From assembly GCA_016839605.1 (NCBI GenBank), contig JAEOTX010000241.1:1-32516 (forward strand): 32,516 bases of DNA, read 5' to 3'. Position numbers and translations under genes: made by a program. Below, piece by piece: positions 7,942-15,950 of this stretch. Every line of letters starts with the position of its first letter. Position 1 is the stretch's first letter. Source of the DNA: Candidatus Thorarchaeota archaeon. Its GTDB lineage: Archaea; Asgardarchaeota; Thorarchaeia; Thorarchaeales; Thorarchaeaceae. Under the pieces are notes generated by a model. That model was not told the origin of the DNA. It ran no database searches and saw only the letters and a list, made by a program, of their open reading frames with translations.

Positions 7942-8400
7942 TCAGATCTTTTTCAGTGCGGCCTTCACCATGGCGGTGATTCGATCTTCATCTATGTCAG
8001 TCTTCTTGGCCACCTTGTCAATATCGCAATAGGCCAAATCGGATAATGACCTTATGCCAGCTGCTACTAACTGCTCTGCTTCAGATTTTTTGACAGCCCT
8101 AAGGGATGAAAGCTCTTTGACCGCCTTGTCATCCTTCTTTGTAGGCTTTGGCTTAGCTACTTCAGTCTTGGTTAGCTCAGCAACGAGGTCATCCAAGTCT
8201 TTGACGTATTGCTTCAGAGCTTCCACGTTCTCCTCATGGGTAGTCTTACGTCTCAAATCTATTATGAGTCCCATGCGGCGCGCCTCCTCAATCGCAAGTC
8301 CGGCCTGCTTTGTCTCATCAATACTAAATCCCCGACCACGACGTGGAACGGCTTTGCCGGGTGACTTAACGCGGGACTCTGCCGCAAATTCGAAGCTCAT
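7942..8400 (-). CDS. rpl13e: Ribosomal protein eL13 with a C-terminal helix-hairpin-helix domain
   Basis: Residues ~20-70 carry the eL13 pattern: GRGFSIDETKQAGLAIEEAR, then MGLIIDLRRKTTHEENVEAL. This matches the eukaryotic/crenarchaeal large-subunit protein, absent from many archaea. Known archaeal versions are about 80 residues. Here a charged linker follows and residues ~100-152 look like an HhH unit (LRAVKKSEAEQLVAAGIRS, then DIDEDRITAMVKAALKKI). HhH domains bind nucleic acid without sequence specificity, so this could be an extra rRNA contact. GGTGAT lies five bases before the ATG and a TATA box at 8440-8447. It leads a likely operon with PfkB and the Roadblock/V4R pair. Confidence 0.85.
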   Translation of the reverse strand: MSFEFAAESRVKSPGKAVPRRGRGFSIDETKQAGLAIEEARRMGLIIDLRRKTTHEENVEALKQYVKDLDDLVAELTKTEVAKPKPTKKDDKAVKELSSLRAVKKSEAEQLVAAGIRSLSDLAYCDIDKVAKKTDIDEDRITAMVKAALKKI

Positions 8401-8439
8401 ACAAAATCACCAAATTCGGCACGCCAGCCTGTGGACTGC

Positions 8440-8451
8440 TTATTAGGCTTT
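8440..8451 (-). promoter_or_regulatory. BRE/TATA promoter of the eL13 operon
   Basis: The minus strand reads AAAGCCTAATAA, with a purine-rich BRE-like part followed by a TATA box. It lies about 40 bases before the eL13 ATG, so the transcript would begin near 8418 with a short leader holding GGTGAT. No other obvious promoter was seen before 5220, which supports a four-gene transcript. Confidence 0.5.
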
Positions 8452-8473
8452 CGAGATGGCAAACATTTGCGGG

Positions 8474-8875
8474 TTACATCACTTCAATTTCAGCATAGAC
8501 GTTTCTTACTTGTCTAGTCCTCAGATATACGATTATGACAGTATGGAGAAGGATAAACGGAATGCTAAATGACAGAAGGTACATTACAAGCGCCGCAACA
8601 TTCACTGCAAGAGCAATCCTCCAAGACCAAGGTTTCAGTTGCCAAAGCCCCCATCCCGTAGGTATTGCAATTACTGATAAGGCTCCGAGAATTACTCCGT
8701 CTGCAACAAATGCGATCACATAACCCGGAGGCCCTGGATATAAACCCCCAGCGAAATACATTAACGTAAAGACAAAACCTAGAATTCCTGACATAAACAC
8801 TAGAGTGGCTACAATTGTAACTGTTGTATCCATTTCGTCTACTTCTGCAGAGAGATCATCCGTCAATTGTGACAT
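8474..8875 (-). CDS. Small four-helix membrane protein
   Basis: The 133-residue product has an acidic N-terminal tail of ~15 residues and four hydrophobic helices. The middle motif GLWQLKPWSWRIAL and the ending IIVYLRTRQVRNVY resemble the protein at 31589-31942 (YGLWTTKGWAWLWTL; IVVYLLLPGTRSHF), so the two are probably paralogues. I know no function for this family. No Shine-Dalgarno sequence is seen before the ATG at 8875; the in-frame ATG at 8833 is an alternative. About 135 bases without a gene separate it from the next gene; they hold nothing recognisable. Confidence 0.7.
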   Translation of the reverse strand: MSQLTDDLSAEVDEMDTTVTIVATLVFMSGILGFVFTLMYFAGGLYPGPPGYVIAFVADGVILGALSVIAIPTGWGLWQLKPWSWRIALAVNVAALVMYLLSFSIPFILLHTVIIVYLRTRQVRNVYAEIEVM

Positions 8876-9010
8876 TATTTATTCCCAATACTTATGAATA
8901 GGATATTTCGCTATTATGCAATTCGTCTGAAGTTTCTCCCTTCAGAGTACCAAAGGTTTCATTTGATTATGGAAAAGATGTGACTTGGCGAGATGCAATG
9001 TCTGGATAGG

Positions 9011-9337
9011 TCATAGATTACTGTGTTGTCTGAACAAGTCAAAGAGTGCGAGTCCAAGTAGAACAACAAGAACCAATGTAACGTAAGAAGGAAGCACTCC
9101 CATAATGAATATGAGATAGCCTATAGTAATAGTCCAGACAGAGATTATTCCAGAACTTAACATAAATCTCACTCTACGCTGACCTGGTGTTGCAGTTCTG
9201 TCTATTCCTCCCCTGAACATTACACCAGTTCTCCAGACAAAGAAATAGACGGCACCAAAAAGAATTGATAGCGCCAGAATTAGGAAAGACGGCATTGAGC
9301 CGTCAGGATCTACTATAGGTATTTGGAGTGACATCAT
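9011..9337 (-). CDS. Small three-helix membrane protein, unknown
   Basis: The ATG at 9337 gives 108 residues; a GTG six codons upstream (9355) is also possible. Hydrophobic stretches lie near residues 16-34, 60-80 and 84-102, with a short basic loop (DRTATPGQRRVRF) between the first and second. No motif or family was recognised. It lies with two other small membrane-protein genes on the same strand, but the gaps of ~90-130 bases suggest separate transcripts. Confidence 0.6.
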   Translation of the reverse strand: MMSLQIPIVDPDGSMPSFLILALSILFGAVYFFVWRTGVMFRGGIDRTATPGQRRVRFMLSSGIISVWTITIGYLIFIMGVLPSYVTLVLVVLLGLALFDLFRQHSNL

Positions 9338-9444
9338 TGAGTCATCTCTTATCACACAGAATCTCTCTTCCAGTGTATAAGGACACCAATCGAGTAATGA
9401 ACTGTCCGATCAGAAGTGGATAGTGATTGACCAGAAAGTCCTGT

Positions 9445-9660
9445 TTACTCCCTCTTCCTCGTCAGCAGGATTGCCATTGTCAACATTATTAGTGGAATTA
9501 GAATGCTCAGAGGGAGTATGATAAATAGCAAGGGCATTTGGATATCCATTCCTCGAGGGAGCATTTCCAGAAGTACAAACACAACAGTCACCCCAAGCAG
9601 AATGCTCATCACAATCAGAATGCCACTGATAATATAGGCCCATTTGGGTGGTCTGCTCAT
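9445..9660 (-). CDS. Very small two-helix membrane protein
   Basis: The 71-residue product from the ATG at 9660 (MSRPPKWAYIIS) has two long hydrophobic helices, near 7-31 and 40-63, and a basic end (TRKRE). A TTG three codons upstream is possible. A TATA-like CTATAAG on the minus strand near 9705 would give a short leader, consistent with a real transcript. A longer antisense-looking frame in the same place is rejected because it lacks membrane or domain sense. Function unknown. Confidence 0.5.
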   Translation of the reverse strand: MSRPPKWAYIISGILIVMSILLGVTVVFVLLEMLPRGMDIQMPLLFIILPLSILIPLIMLTMAILLTRKRE

Positions 9661-9764
9661 AGAGTTCAACTGTGTTCCATGTAACCCTCACTCTTTTTTA
9701 CACTTATAGATTTGGCCAGGCAATGGTTCACTGCAGAAGGAGATCAACACTTCGGAGATAGACG

Positions 9765-10586
9765 TCAAAAATCCTCGAGCGTCGTTTGTGTGACTGACAT
9801 GTGCTTGAGCATCAAACCCAGTTTCTGCTGCTGTCTGGGATTGATTTTACCCATTAGCTGCAGCATTTGCAATCCATTAAATGGAGCATTGCCGCTGAAA
9901 TGGTTGTTCCAGTATCCAAGAACAGATTCAGTCCGACTCATGATATCTTCCAAACGAGGCTTCCATTCTTCCAATTCCTTGATGGAGTAGAGATAGTTAT
10001 ACCACGGATTAACTCCATGGCCATGCCATCTGATATACGCGAAGTCCGTGGTGACACGTAAGTCAATTGGCAGTTTGGGTTCATCAACAATCACATATGC
10101 AACACCATAGTCCTCAAGCAGTTTTGAAGTCCTTTGAGACAACCAACTCTCATCCCTGAACTCAATAGCATACCTAAAGGACGTATCAAGTTCAGAGAGA
10201 AACGCCTCGAGATTGGCCATCTTGGATATATCCCAGGGAGGTAGTTGAATGAGTAAGGCTGCAATCTTCTCCTTAACAGGACTCATCAGCGAAAAGAAGG
10301 ACCTGAGCGCTTCACCGCCCTCCCCTGATAGATTCAATCGACTATCATGCGTCACTTTCTTTGGAAGCTTAGCAGTAAAGAATCTGTCATTCTTAATCGA
10401 AGCAAGATGCTTCACGAAGTTGGGTTGTGGGAGAGCATAGAAAGTCGAATTGATCTCTGCAGTTTCAAAGATTGCAAGGTACTGCTGGAGAAGAGAACTT
10501 CGGGAGTGATAGAACACTTCCTTCCAATCTGCCTCATACGACCATCCACTTGTGCCAATATGGAGTCCCTTTCGTGTCAATGTCAC
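9765..10586 (-). CDS. DUF72 (YecE-like) TIM-barrel protein
   Basis: The 273-residue product carries DUF72 signatures: IGTSGWSY near the N-terminus, EINSTFYALP, AIEFRDESW, FAYIRWHG and the C-terminal YWNNHFSGNAPFNGLQM. The family has a TIM-barrel fold and no assigned reaction. Length is normal. The start is a GTG at 10586 with no clear ribosome binding site; a TTG two codons later is an alternative. It diverges from the small gene at 10680, and nothing around it points to its role. Confidence 0.88.
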   Translation of the reverse strand: MTLTRKGLHIGTSGWSYEADWKEVFYHSRSSLLQQYLAIFETAEINSTFYALPQPNFVKHLASIKNDRFFTAKLPKKVTHDSRLNLSGEGGEALRSFFSLMSPVKEKIAALLIQLPPWDISKMANLEAFLSELDTSFRYAIEFRDESWLSQRTSKLLEDYGVAYVIVDEPKLPIDLRVTTDFAYIRWHGHGVNPWYNYLYSIKELEEWKPRLEDIMSRTESVLGYWNNHFSGNAPFNGLQMLQLMGKINPRQQQKLGLMLKHMSVTQTTLEDF

Positions 10587-10679
10587 ACAATATTGTTGGA
10601 AACAAAGGGGTTTCTATCTTCCGGCATTGACGAAGAGATTCATAAGAGACAATGACTGCGAACCAATTGTGATTGACCA

Positions 10680-10991
10680 ATGAAGGCGAAAGGGATCAAG
10701 GCTGAGTTCAACAATCTCGAGATACACATGGGCGACTTTCGTGACAGAGGCTTCAAGATGAAGTGCGATGTATCTTACGAAGACCTTCTCTTGGTCATGG
10801 ATGGAGGGAAGAGGACTGCTCGTCTTCATGCACGCAACATCAACAACGTGCATCTTGAAAAGAAAGCAATACGTATAGCAGCATTGAACTTCGAGGTTGC
10901 AGAGGGGGAGCAGGTCAGCGTTGCCAGTGGTTCAATAAGACTGGAGCTTGGCAAGGATTCAGAGGCATGGTACCGGGAGCTCTGGGGCTGA
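10680..10991 (+). CDS. Small soluble protein of unknown function upstream of glnA
   Basis: The 103-residue product is not recognised. It is predicted soluble and mostly beta, with alternating patterns such as KAEFNNLEIHMGDFRD and ARLHARNINNVHLEK, and ends in EAWYRELWG. A GTGATTG element lies just before the ATG. The glutamine synthetase gene starts 69 bases after its stop, but a TATA box lies between, so the two may be transcribed separately. A regulatory tie to nitrogen metabolism would be a guess. Confidence 0.6.
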   Translation: MKAKGIKAEFNNLEIHMGDFRDRGFKMKCDVSYEDLLLVMDGGKRTARLHARNINNVHLEKKAIRIAALNFEVAEGEQVSVASGSIRLELGKDSEAWYRELWG

Positions 10992-11009
10992 CAGCTCGAA
11001 CTGGAACAT

Positions 11010-11018
11010 CTTAAATAC
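11010..11018 (+). promoter_or_regulatory. TATA box of glnA
   Basis: CTTAAATAC lies 43-51 bases before the ATG at 11061. The transcript should start near 11040, leaving a leader of about 20 bases that contains GGTGAT. Confidence 0.55.
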
Positions 11019-11060
11019 TGGACATTAAGAGCCGACACCTGTCTACTCGTGGTGATTCGG

Positions 11061-12368
11061 ATGTCTGAGCAGATAGAATATGTTGAGCTTCGATTTGTGG
11101 ATATTCTGGGTCGAATAAAGGCTATGATTGTTCCTTGTAATCCAGCGGACACACTAGATGAGCTTCGAAAGGATCCAGTGCTTGCTAAGGGTACGAGCTT
11201 AGATGGGAGTTCAGTTGCTGGACTCTCAATGGTTGAATCCTCAGACCTCCGTTTGGTGCCTGATTCAGATTCATTGATTGAACTCCCGTATTCAATCCAG
11301 AGAACGGCTGCTGTTATGTGTTCAGTGAGCGAAAAGGAAGGGATAGAGGGCAGAGAAGCAATCTACCCGCTGGACAGTAGAGGGGCACTCCATACAGTCT
11401 GTGAAAAACTTCTGCCTGGAAAGATGTTCCTCAAGGCTAAGATTGAGCCCGAATTCCACTTCATTACGCAGGACGGAGAATTATTCGACATAGGTGGCTA
11501 TGCGGACACGTATCCTCAGAATCCTGGTTCTGATATTCTTCTCGAAATTGCCTCTGTTATTCGCGGTATGGGAATGAAACCCCGAGTAATTCATCATGAA
11601 GTAGGAGAGTCGCAGCAGGAAATCGAGATTTCATATGCTGATATAAGGCAGATGGCCGACTTCATCCTGATTTTCAAGAATCTAACCCGCACAGTTGCAG
11701 CTAGTCGAAACATCGATGTTACCTTCATGCCAAAACCCTTCGAAGGTGCCGCAGGGAACGGGCTTCATTGTCATCTTCAGCTCTGGGATGGAAATGAGAA
11801 TCTCTTTGGCAGTGAGGACGATGGTCATCTGTCGGAAATTGGAAAGAGCTTCATTGCTGGTCTTCTTGAACATGCCCCGGCTCTGACTGCAATAGCAAAC
11901 CCAACTATAAATTCCTACAAGCGACTTGTTCCACATCATGAGGCTCCGGTGTATATCACATGGGGCTTCAGAAACAGAACGGTTCTAGTAAGAGTGCCAC
12001 TCTTCAATGACAAGCAGAAAGCTGCCGCGGAGTTAAGGTCTCCAGACGCAACTGCCAATCCCTATCTTCTATTCTCAGCAATTGTAGCTGCAGGCATGGA
12101 CGGAGTGAATCAGGAGTTGAATCCTCCAGATCCCAGGAGCGAGGACATTTTTCATCTCACTGATTCAGAGAGGGAGTCATTTGGAATCAAAATGCTACCT
12201 TCCTCACTGAGGGAGGCGCTCAATCACCTTGAGAAAGATGAGGTGATACGTGACGCCATTAGCTCCGAACTGGTTGATGCTTTTATCAAAGTGAAGCGTG
12301 ATGAATGGATTGAGTATGTGAACTATACCATTACTAGTTGGGAATGGTCGAAGTATCATTCTTTCTAA
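11061..12368 (+). CDS. glnA: Glutamine synthetase, type I
   Basis: This 435-residue enzyme condenses glutamate and ammonia with ATP to give glutamine. Motifs in order: SSVAGLSMVESSDLRLVPD (the DGSS loop), KIEPEFHF with metal-binding glutamate, HHEVGESQQEIEI, AGNGLHCHLQLW (metal/glutamate site), NPTINSYKRLVP and ELRSPDATANPYL. The ATG at 11061 is chosen because GGTGAT ends five bases before it; the GTG twelve bases upstream is part of that site. The length fits GS-I. Close GS-like ligases acting on polyamines exist, so substrate is likely but not certain. It overlaps the convergent aminotransferase stop by four bases (CTAA). Confidence 0.92.
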   Translation: MSEQIEYVELRFVDILGRIKAMIVPCNPADTLDELRKDPVLAKGTSLDGSSVAGLSMVESSDLRLVPDSDSLIELPYSIQRTAAVMCSVSEKEGIEGREAIYPLDSRGALHTVCEKLLPGKMFLKAKIEPEFHFITQDGELFDIGGYADTYPQNPGSDILLEIASVIRGMGMKPRVIHHEVGESQQEIEISYADIRQMADFILIFKNLTRTVAASRNIDVTFMPKPFEGAAGNGLHCHLQLWDGNENLFGSEDDGHLSEIGKSFIAGLLEHAPALTAIANPTINSYKRLVPHHEAPVYITWGFRNRTVLVRVPLFNDKQKAAAELRSPDATANPYLLFSAIVAAGMDGVNQELNPPDPRSEDIFHLTDSERESFGIKMLPSSLREALNHLEKDEVIRDAISSELVDAFIKVKRDEWIEYVNYTITSWEWSKYHSF

Positions 12369-13534
12369 TGGTTCCTGAAGTATGCAGACAGTCTATCAAA
12401 TGCTTCATCCACAGCCTCAGGAGTAAGAGGCCCAATTGATATGCGGAGATGCGACTCCCCAGCCGCTCCGAAAATACTCCCTGGAAGAACTAGCATCTTT
12501 GTATCCCGAAGAATATCAAGTACAAGCTTCCGAGAATCGGTGCAATCGTTTACTCGAGGGAACATGTAGAATGTCGCAGGGGTCCTTGTGGTTTCGAGTG
12601 CCTGTATCTCACTGATCCGCAGATAAGCAAGGTCTCTCAATAGACTTAGCCTATTGAGTTCTTCCTGAATTTCATCAAGGCCATGTTTCAGTATTTCGAG
12701 AGCAAGCATCTGACCAGGAGTTGGAGCACAGATAGTTACAGTATCTTGCACCTTTAGAAACTCCTGCATGAATTCATCCGAGCCCACTATGTATCCTACT
12801 CGCCATCCACTCATTCCAAAGTCCTTGCTAAAGCTACCCAGTGAGATAATCCGGTCACGAGCATCGGACCTTGATTGTGGACTGTAATGAGTGGCACCTT
12901 CAAAAACAAGTCTACCATATGTTTCGTCGGATATCAGAATCAGATTCCTATCGATGCAAAGATCGACTAGAGCGTCAACGGTCTCTCGAGAATAAACTGC
13001 ACCAGTGGGATTGTTTGGAGAAGCAATGTAGATTACACGTGTATCCTTATCTATTGCAGATTCAATTTGTTCATAATCAATCTGAAATCCAGGGCCTACA
13101 GGAGCCTCTGTGATCTCTCCTCCCGCAAATCGTACGGCCATGACTGAGTTGAAATAATACGGAGCAGGCATCACCACCTTTTCGCCAGGTGACAGCAAGG
13201 TGAATATTGCGCCTGCGAAGGCCGCATTTGCTCCAGCTGTAATGGATATCTCTTTTTCAGGATTTATCTGGACATTCCAGTTCTGACGCAGGTAGATTGC
13301 TAACTCCTCTCTGAGCTCAAGGTGTCCTTGATCAGGCGTGTATCTATGCGTTGCTGGATGCAGTAAAGTATCTCCAAATGCCTTTAGAGCATCCGTGGGA
13401 GGATTGTGTCCAGGGAGGCCCTGACCAAGATTGAGGAAATCTGGCGATGATACATATCGTTGTGCGGCCTCAACCAGCTTTATGATTGGAGGGGGCATTA
13501 TCGAATCTGTGCGGAATTTCATCTGCGACACCAT
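12365..13534 (-). CDS. PLP-dependent aminotransferase, class I/II
   Basis: The 389-residue product is a fold-type I aminotransferase. Seen are LNLGQGLPGHNPP near the N-terminus, ASPNNPTGAV (171-180), ISDETYGRLV (201-210) and the PLP lysine K237 in SLGSFSKDFGMSGWRVGY. The C-terminal LRISIGPL holds the substrate carboxylate arginine. Aspartate, aromatic or alanine-type specificity cannot be told apart by eye. Position tail-to-tail with glutamine synthetase hints at amino-acid nitrogen metabolism but the genes are not co-transcribed. An in-frame ATG four codons in (13522) is an alternative start. Confidence 0.92.
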   Translation of the reverse strand: MVSQMKFRTDSIMPPPIIKLVEAAQRYVSSPDFLNLGQGLPGHNPPTDALKAFGDTLLHPATHRYTPDQGHLELREELAIYLRQNWNVQINPEKEISITAGANAAFAGAIFTLLSPGEKVVMPAPYYFNSVMAVRFAGGEITEAPVGPGFQIDYEQIESAIDKDTRVIYIASPNNPTGAVYSRETVDALVDLCIDRNLILISDETYGRLVFEGATHYSPQSRSDARDRIISLGSFSKDFGMSGWRVGYIVGSDEFMQEFLKVQDTVTICAPTPGQMLALEILKHGLDEIQEELNRLSLLRDLAYLRISEIQALETTRTPATFYMFPRVNDCTDSRKLVLDILRDTKMLVLPGSIFGAAGESHLRISIGPLTPEAVDEAFDRLSAYFRNH

Positions 13535-13642
13535 CAGAAGGGACCACAGTCACTAAGTAGCAGATGTCAGGCTGTGATAAAGGCATATTGGCGGCGTTTG
13601 ATTCCAGCAAGACTGTAATCGCTGTCAGATGTTCATGTCAAG

Positions 13643-13651
13643 CTTAATATT
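13643..13651 (+). promoter_or_regulatory. TATA box of the PAC2 gene
   Basis: CTTAATATT lies 35-43 bases before the ATG at 13686. It falls inside the longer open frame that begins at 13629, so it argues for the shorter start. The rest of the 151-base gap after 13534 shows nothing else recognisable. Confidence 0.5.
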
Positions 13652-13685
13652 GAGGTACATGATTGCCAACTCGGTGTTCTCAGTT

Positions 13686-14468
13686 ATGGGCGAAGAGTGT
13701 GAAGCCAAGATTCTAGGGTCGCCAGATGCTCAGGTTGTACAGACTCAGATGGAAATATCAATGGAAGCGCCACTTCTAGTCTGTTGCTTCCCGTCCGCGG
13801 GAGTGATTGGGACAATTGCAGCTAATACGATGATCGAGCAGTTCGAGATGGAAGAAGTTGCACATGTCAGGTCTAGGTACATGCCCTCCGCAGCTATCTT
13901 TCTAGATGGTAGACTCAGGCATCCATTCAGAATCTATGCCAAGCAGGAAAAGAACCTCCTTGTTGTCACTGCGGAACTCCCTGTCGCAGAAGAAGGCATG
14001 TACATGGTTAGCTCAGCTCTACTTGACTGGGCCACAACAATTGGCGTTAAGGAAGCAGTCATTCTAGATGGGATTCCAGTTCAAGGAATACCCACAGATA
14101 GGAAAGTCCTCTTTGCTGCCGAAGAAGAGAAGATTGCAGAGCTGGAGGAGGATGAGGAGATGGAGATTCTACAGAAAGGAATCATAACTGGAATTGCAGG
14201 TTCAATTCTCTCTGAAACCTTATGCCGAGATATGGTGGGCTTTGCTTTGCTAACACCAGCAATACCTATGATGCCAGATCCAGAAGGCGCTATACAAGTC
14301 CTCAAAGCGTTGAACAGGCTATATGATGTAGGAGTAGAAGTTTCAGAACTGATGGAAAGCGCTGAACAGATCCGTAAGAAGATGGAAGAGGTCGCCCAAC
14401 AGGTAGATGGCATCAGAAGACAACAGCCAGGTCCTTCAAGGGGCGGCTATGAAAGAATGTATGCATGA
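13686..14468 (+). CDS. PAC2 family protein (archaeal proteasome-assembly-chaperone-like)
   Basis: From the ATG at 13686 the product has 260 residues. It shows the PAC2 family N-terminal pattern, hydrophobic beta then CFPSAGVIGTIAANTMIEQF, followed by an EEVAHVRSRYMPSAAIF strand-helix and a C-terminal coiled coil (SAEQIRKKMEEVAQQVDGIR). In eukaryotes PAC2 chaperones proteasome alpha-ring assembly; archaeal homologues (PbaB-like) are proposed to have similar or ATP-independent chaperone roles. An acidic EEEKIAELEEDEEMEI insertion precedes the coiled coil. The gene converges with the ketoacid oxidoreductase subunit gene, stops four bases apart. Confidence 0.82.
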   Translation: MGEECEAKILGSPDAQVVQTQMEISMEAPLLVCCFPSAGVIGTIAANTMIEQFEMEEVAHVRSRYMPSAAIFLDGRLRHPFRIYAKQEKNLLVVTAELPVAEEGMYMVSSALLDWATTIGVKEAVILDGIPVQGIPTDRKVLFAAEEEKIAELEEDEEMEILQKGIITGIAGSILSETLCRDMVGFALLTPAIPMMPDPEGAIQVLKALNRLYDVGVEVSELMESAEQIRKKMEEVAQQVDGIRRQQPGPSRGGYERMYA

Positions 14469-14472
14469 ACCT

Positions 14473-15030
14473 TCATTTGTCAGTGCACGTATTGTATGCC
14501 TCTTTGGCACCTGCGGCATTTCGTGTGCCAACTTTGCCCGGCCAATTGTCACAAATGACTTTCTGTATACTCTCAAGCTTCACAAGACCTGTTGCTTTAG
14601 CAAAAGCTCCAAGCATTGTAGTGTTGACAACTGGAAGACCCGCCACCATGAGTTTGTGCTTCAGAGCAATGCCTGTTCCATCGTAGGTATAGATGTGACC
14701 TTCTAGTTCCATCTCAGAGGGCTTTTTCTGGGTGTTAACTATGACTTTCCCGTTCTCCTTCAAACCCTCTGTTACATCTATGACGTCTATGATTCCTGAG
14801 TCAAGCACAGCAACAATATCTGGCTCGTATATCTGACTCCTCACATTTATCGTGGTGTGAGATATCCTTGTGAAGGCGATCACAGGAGCTCCACGTCGCT
14901 CAGATCCAAAGAAGGGAAATGCCTGTACTCCCTCATAGCCATCTATGTAGGCAGTCTTGGCTAGAAGCTCTGCGGAGGTTACACCACCCTGACCACCACG
15001 ACCGTGCCACCGAATTTCAATCATGGGCAT
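14473..15030 (-). CDS. 2-oxoacid:ferredoxin oxidoreductase gamma subunit (orphan)
   Basis: The 185-residue product matches the gamma domain of pyruvate/2-oxoacid:ferredoxin oxidoreductases: IRWHGRGGQGGVTSAELLA at the N-terminus, PFFGSERRGAPV, DIVAVLDSGII and VVNTTMLGAFAKATG. The enzyme family oxidatively decarboxylates 2-oxoacids to acyl-CoA using thiamine diphosphate and ferredoxin, and needs alpha, beta and usually delta subunits. None of these flank it: the neighbours are PAC2 and a methyltransferase. AGGAG lies nine bases before the ATG. It may serve a complex encoded elsewhere. Confidence 0.9.
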   Translation of the reverse strand: MPMIEIRWHGRGGQGGVTSAELLAKTAYIDGYEGVQAFPFFGSERRGAPVIAFTRISHTTINVRSQIYEPDIVAVLDSGIIDVIDVTEGLKENGKVIVNTQKKPSEMELEGHIYTYDGTGIALKHKLMVAGLPVVNTTMLGAFAKATGLVKLESIQKVICDNWPGKVGTRNAAGAKEAYNTCTDK

Positions 15031-15140
15031 TGGAATTGTCTCCTACTTGACCCTTGGCGAGCAACGCGAAGATAAAGGACTTTCGCTAAGACTATATGCA
15101 TCAGAAGATTCGTGTGCTTTAGCCCTGAGGTGGCACTAAG

Positions 15141-15950
15141 ATGGACGAGTTCATTGAGGCAAACCGAGAGATGTGGGAGGACCGCGTCGATGTCCACAAG
15201 GATAGCAAGTTCTACGATGTAGAGGGGTTCCTCAAGGGAAAACAGACTCTGGATCCAATAGAATTGGAGGAAATTGGTGATGTTTCTGGTAAGTCCCTCT
15301 TGCATCTACAGTGTCATTTTGGAATGGACACTCTCTCATGGGTGAGGCTTGGTGCCATAGCAACAGGTATGGACTTCTCCGAGAAGGCAGTGAACTTGGC
15401 AAAGAAACTGAGCAAGCAGATTGGAGTTGAGACTCGATTCATAACCTCTGATATCTACAAGCTGAAAGAGGTTCTTGATGAGGAATTTGATATAGTGTTT
15501 ACTTCAGGTGGTGTCCTAACCTGGCTACCTGACATTGTGGAGTGGGGAAAAGTTGCAGCGCGATATGTGAAGAGAGGGGGGTTCTTTTACATTCGCGAAT
15601 TCCATCCCTTCCCTTTTGTCTTTGATGATGAAAGAGATGACGAGGAACTGAAGCTCAGATACCCTTACTTCAAAACCGATGAGCCATTGATGTTTGAGGA
15701 TGATTCGACTTACGCTGATTCTACGGCGAAACTGCAATCCAGAAAATCATACGAGTGGTCACATAGTCTCTCAAGTGTGATTAACTCGCTCATTGATGCA
15801 GGACTCAGGATTGATTTCTTCAACGAGTTTCCATTTACAACTTGGAAAGCATTGCCCTTCCTAATGGAGGAAGAGAATGGTAGATGGGTCATGCCTTCTC
15901 ATCAAGAAAGCATGCCGCTAATGTATTCACTCAAAGCTACAAAGCTCTAG
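15141..15950 (+). CDS. Class I SAM-dependent methyltransferase
   Basis: The 269-residue protein has a Rossmann methyltransferase core. The SAM-binding motif is the variant LLHLQCHFGMDTL (53-65), followed by ATGMDFSEKAVNLAKKL (motif II), ITSDIYKL and DIVFTSGGVLTWLPD (motif III/post I). The C-terminal half after FYIREFHP is a family-specific insert. Substrate is unknown. GAGGTGG lies just before the ATG. The gene is transcribed alone, and its stop shares CTAG with the stop of the convergent flavoprotein. Confidence 0.85.
   Translation: MDEFIEANREMWEDRVDVHKDSKFYDVEGFLKGKQTLDPIELEEIGDVSGKSLLHLQCHFGMDTLSWVRLGAIATGMDFSEKAVNLAKKLSKQIGVETRFITSDIYKLKEVLDEEFDIVFTSGGVLTWLPDIVEWGKVAARYVKRGGFFYIREFHPFPFVFDDERDDEELKLRYPYFKTDEPLMFEDDSTYADSTAKLQSRKSYEWSHSLSSVINSLIDAGLRIDFFNEFPFTTWKALPFLMEEENGRWVMPSHQESMPLMYSLKATKL

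Noticed and set aside
9410..9691. Minus-strand frame of 93 codons overlapping the two-helix membrane protein
   Set aside because: The composition is unlike a folded protein, while the other frame encodes two clean membrane helices.
14407..14706. Plus-strand frame of 99 codons after PAC2
   Set aside because: It runs antisense through the oxidoreductase gamma subunit, whose motifs are certain.
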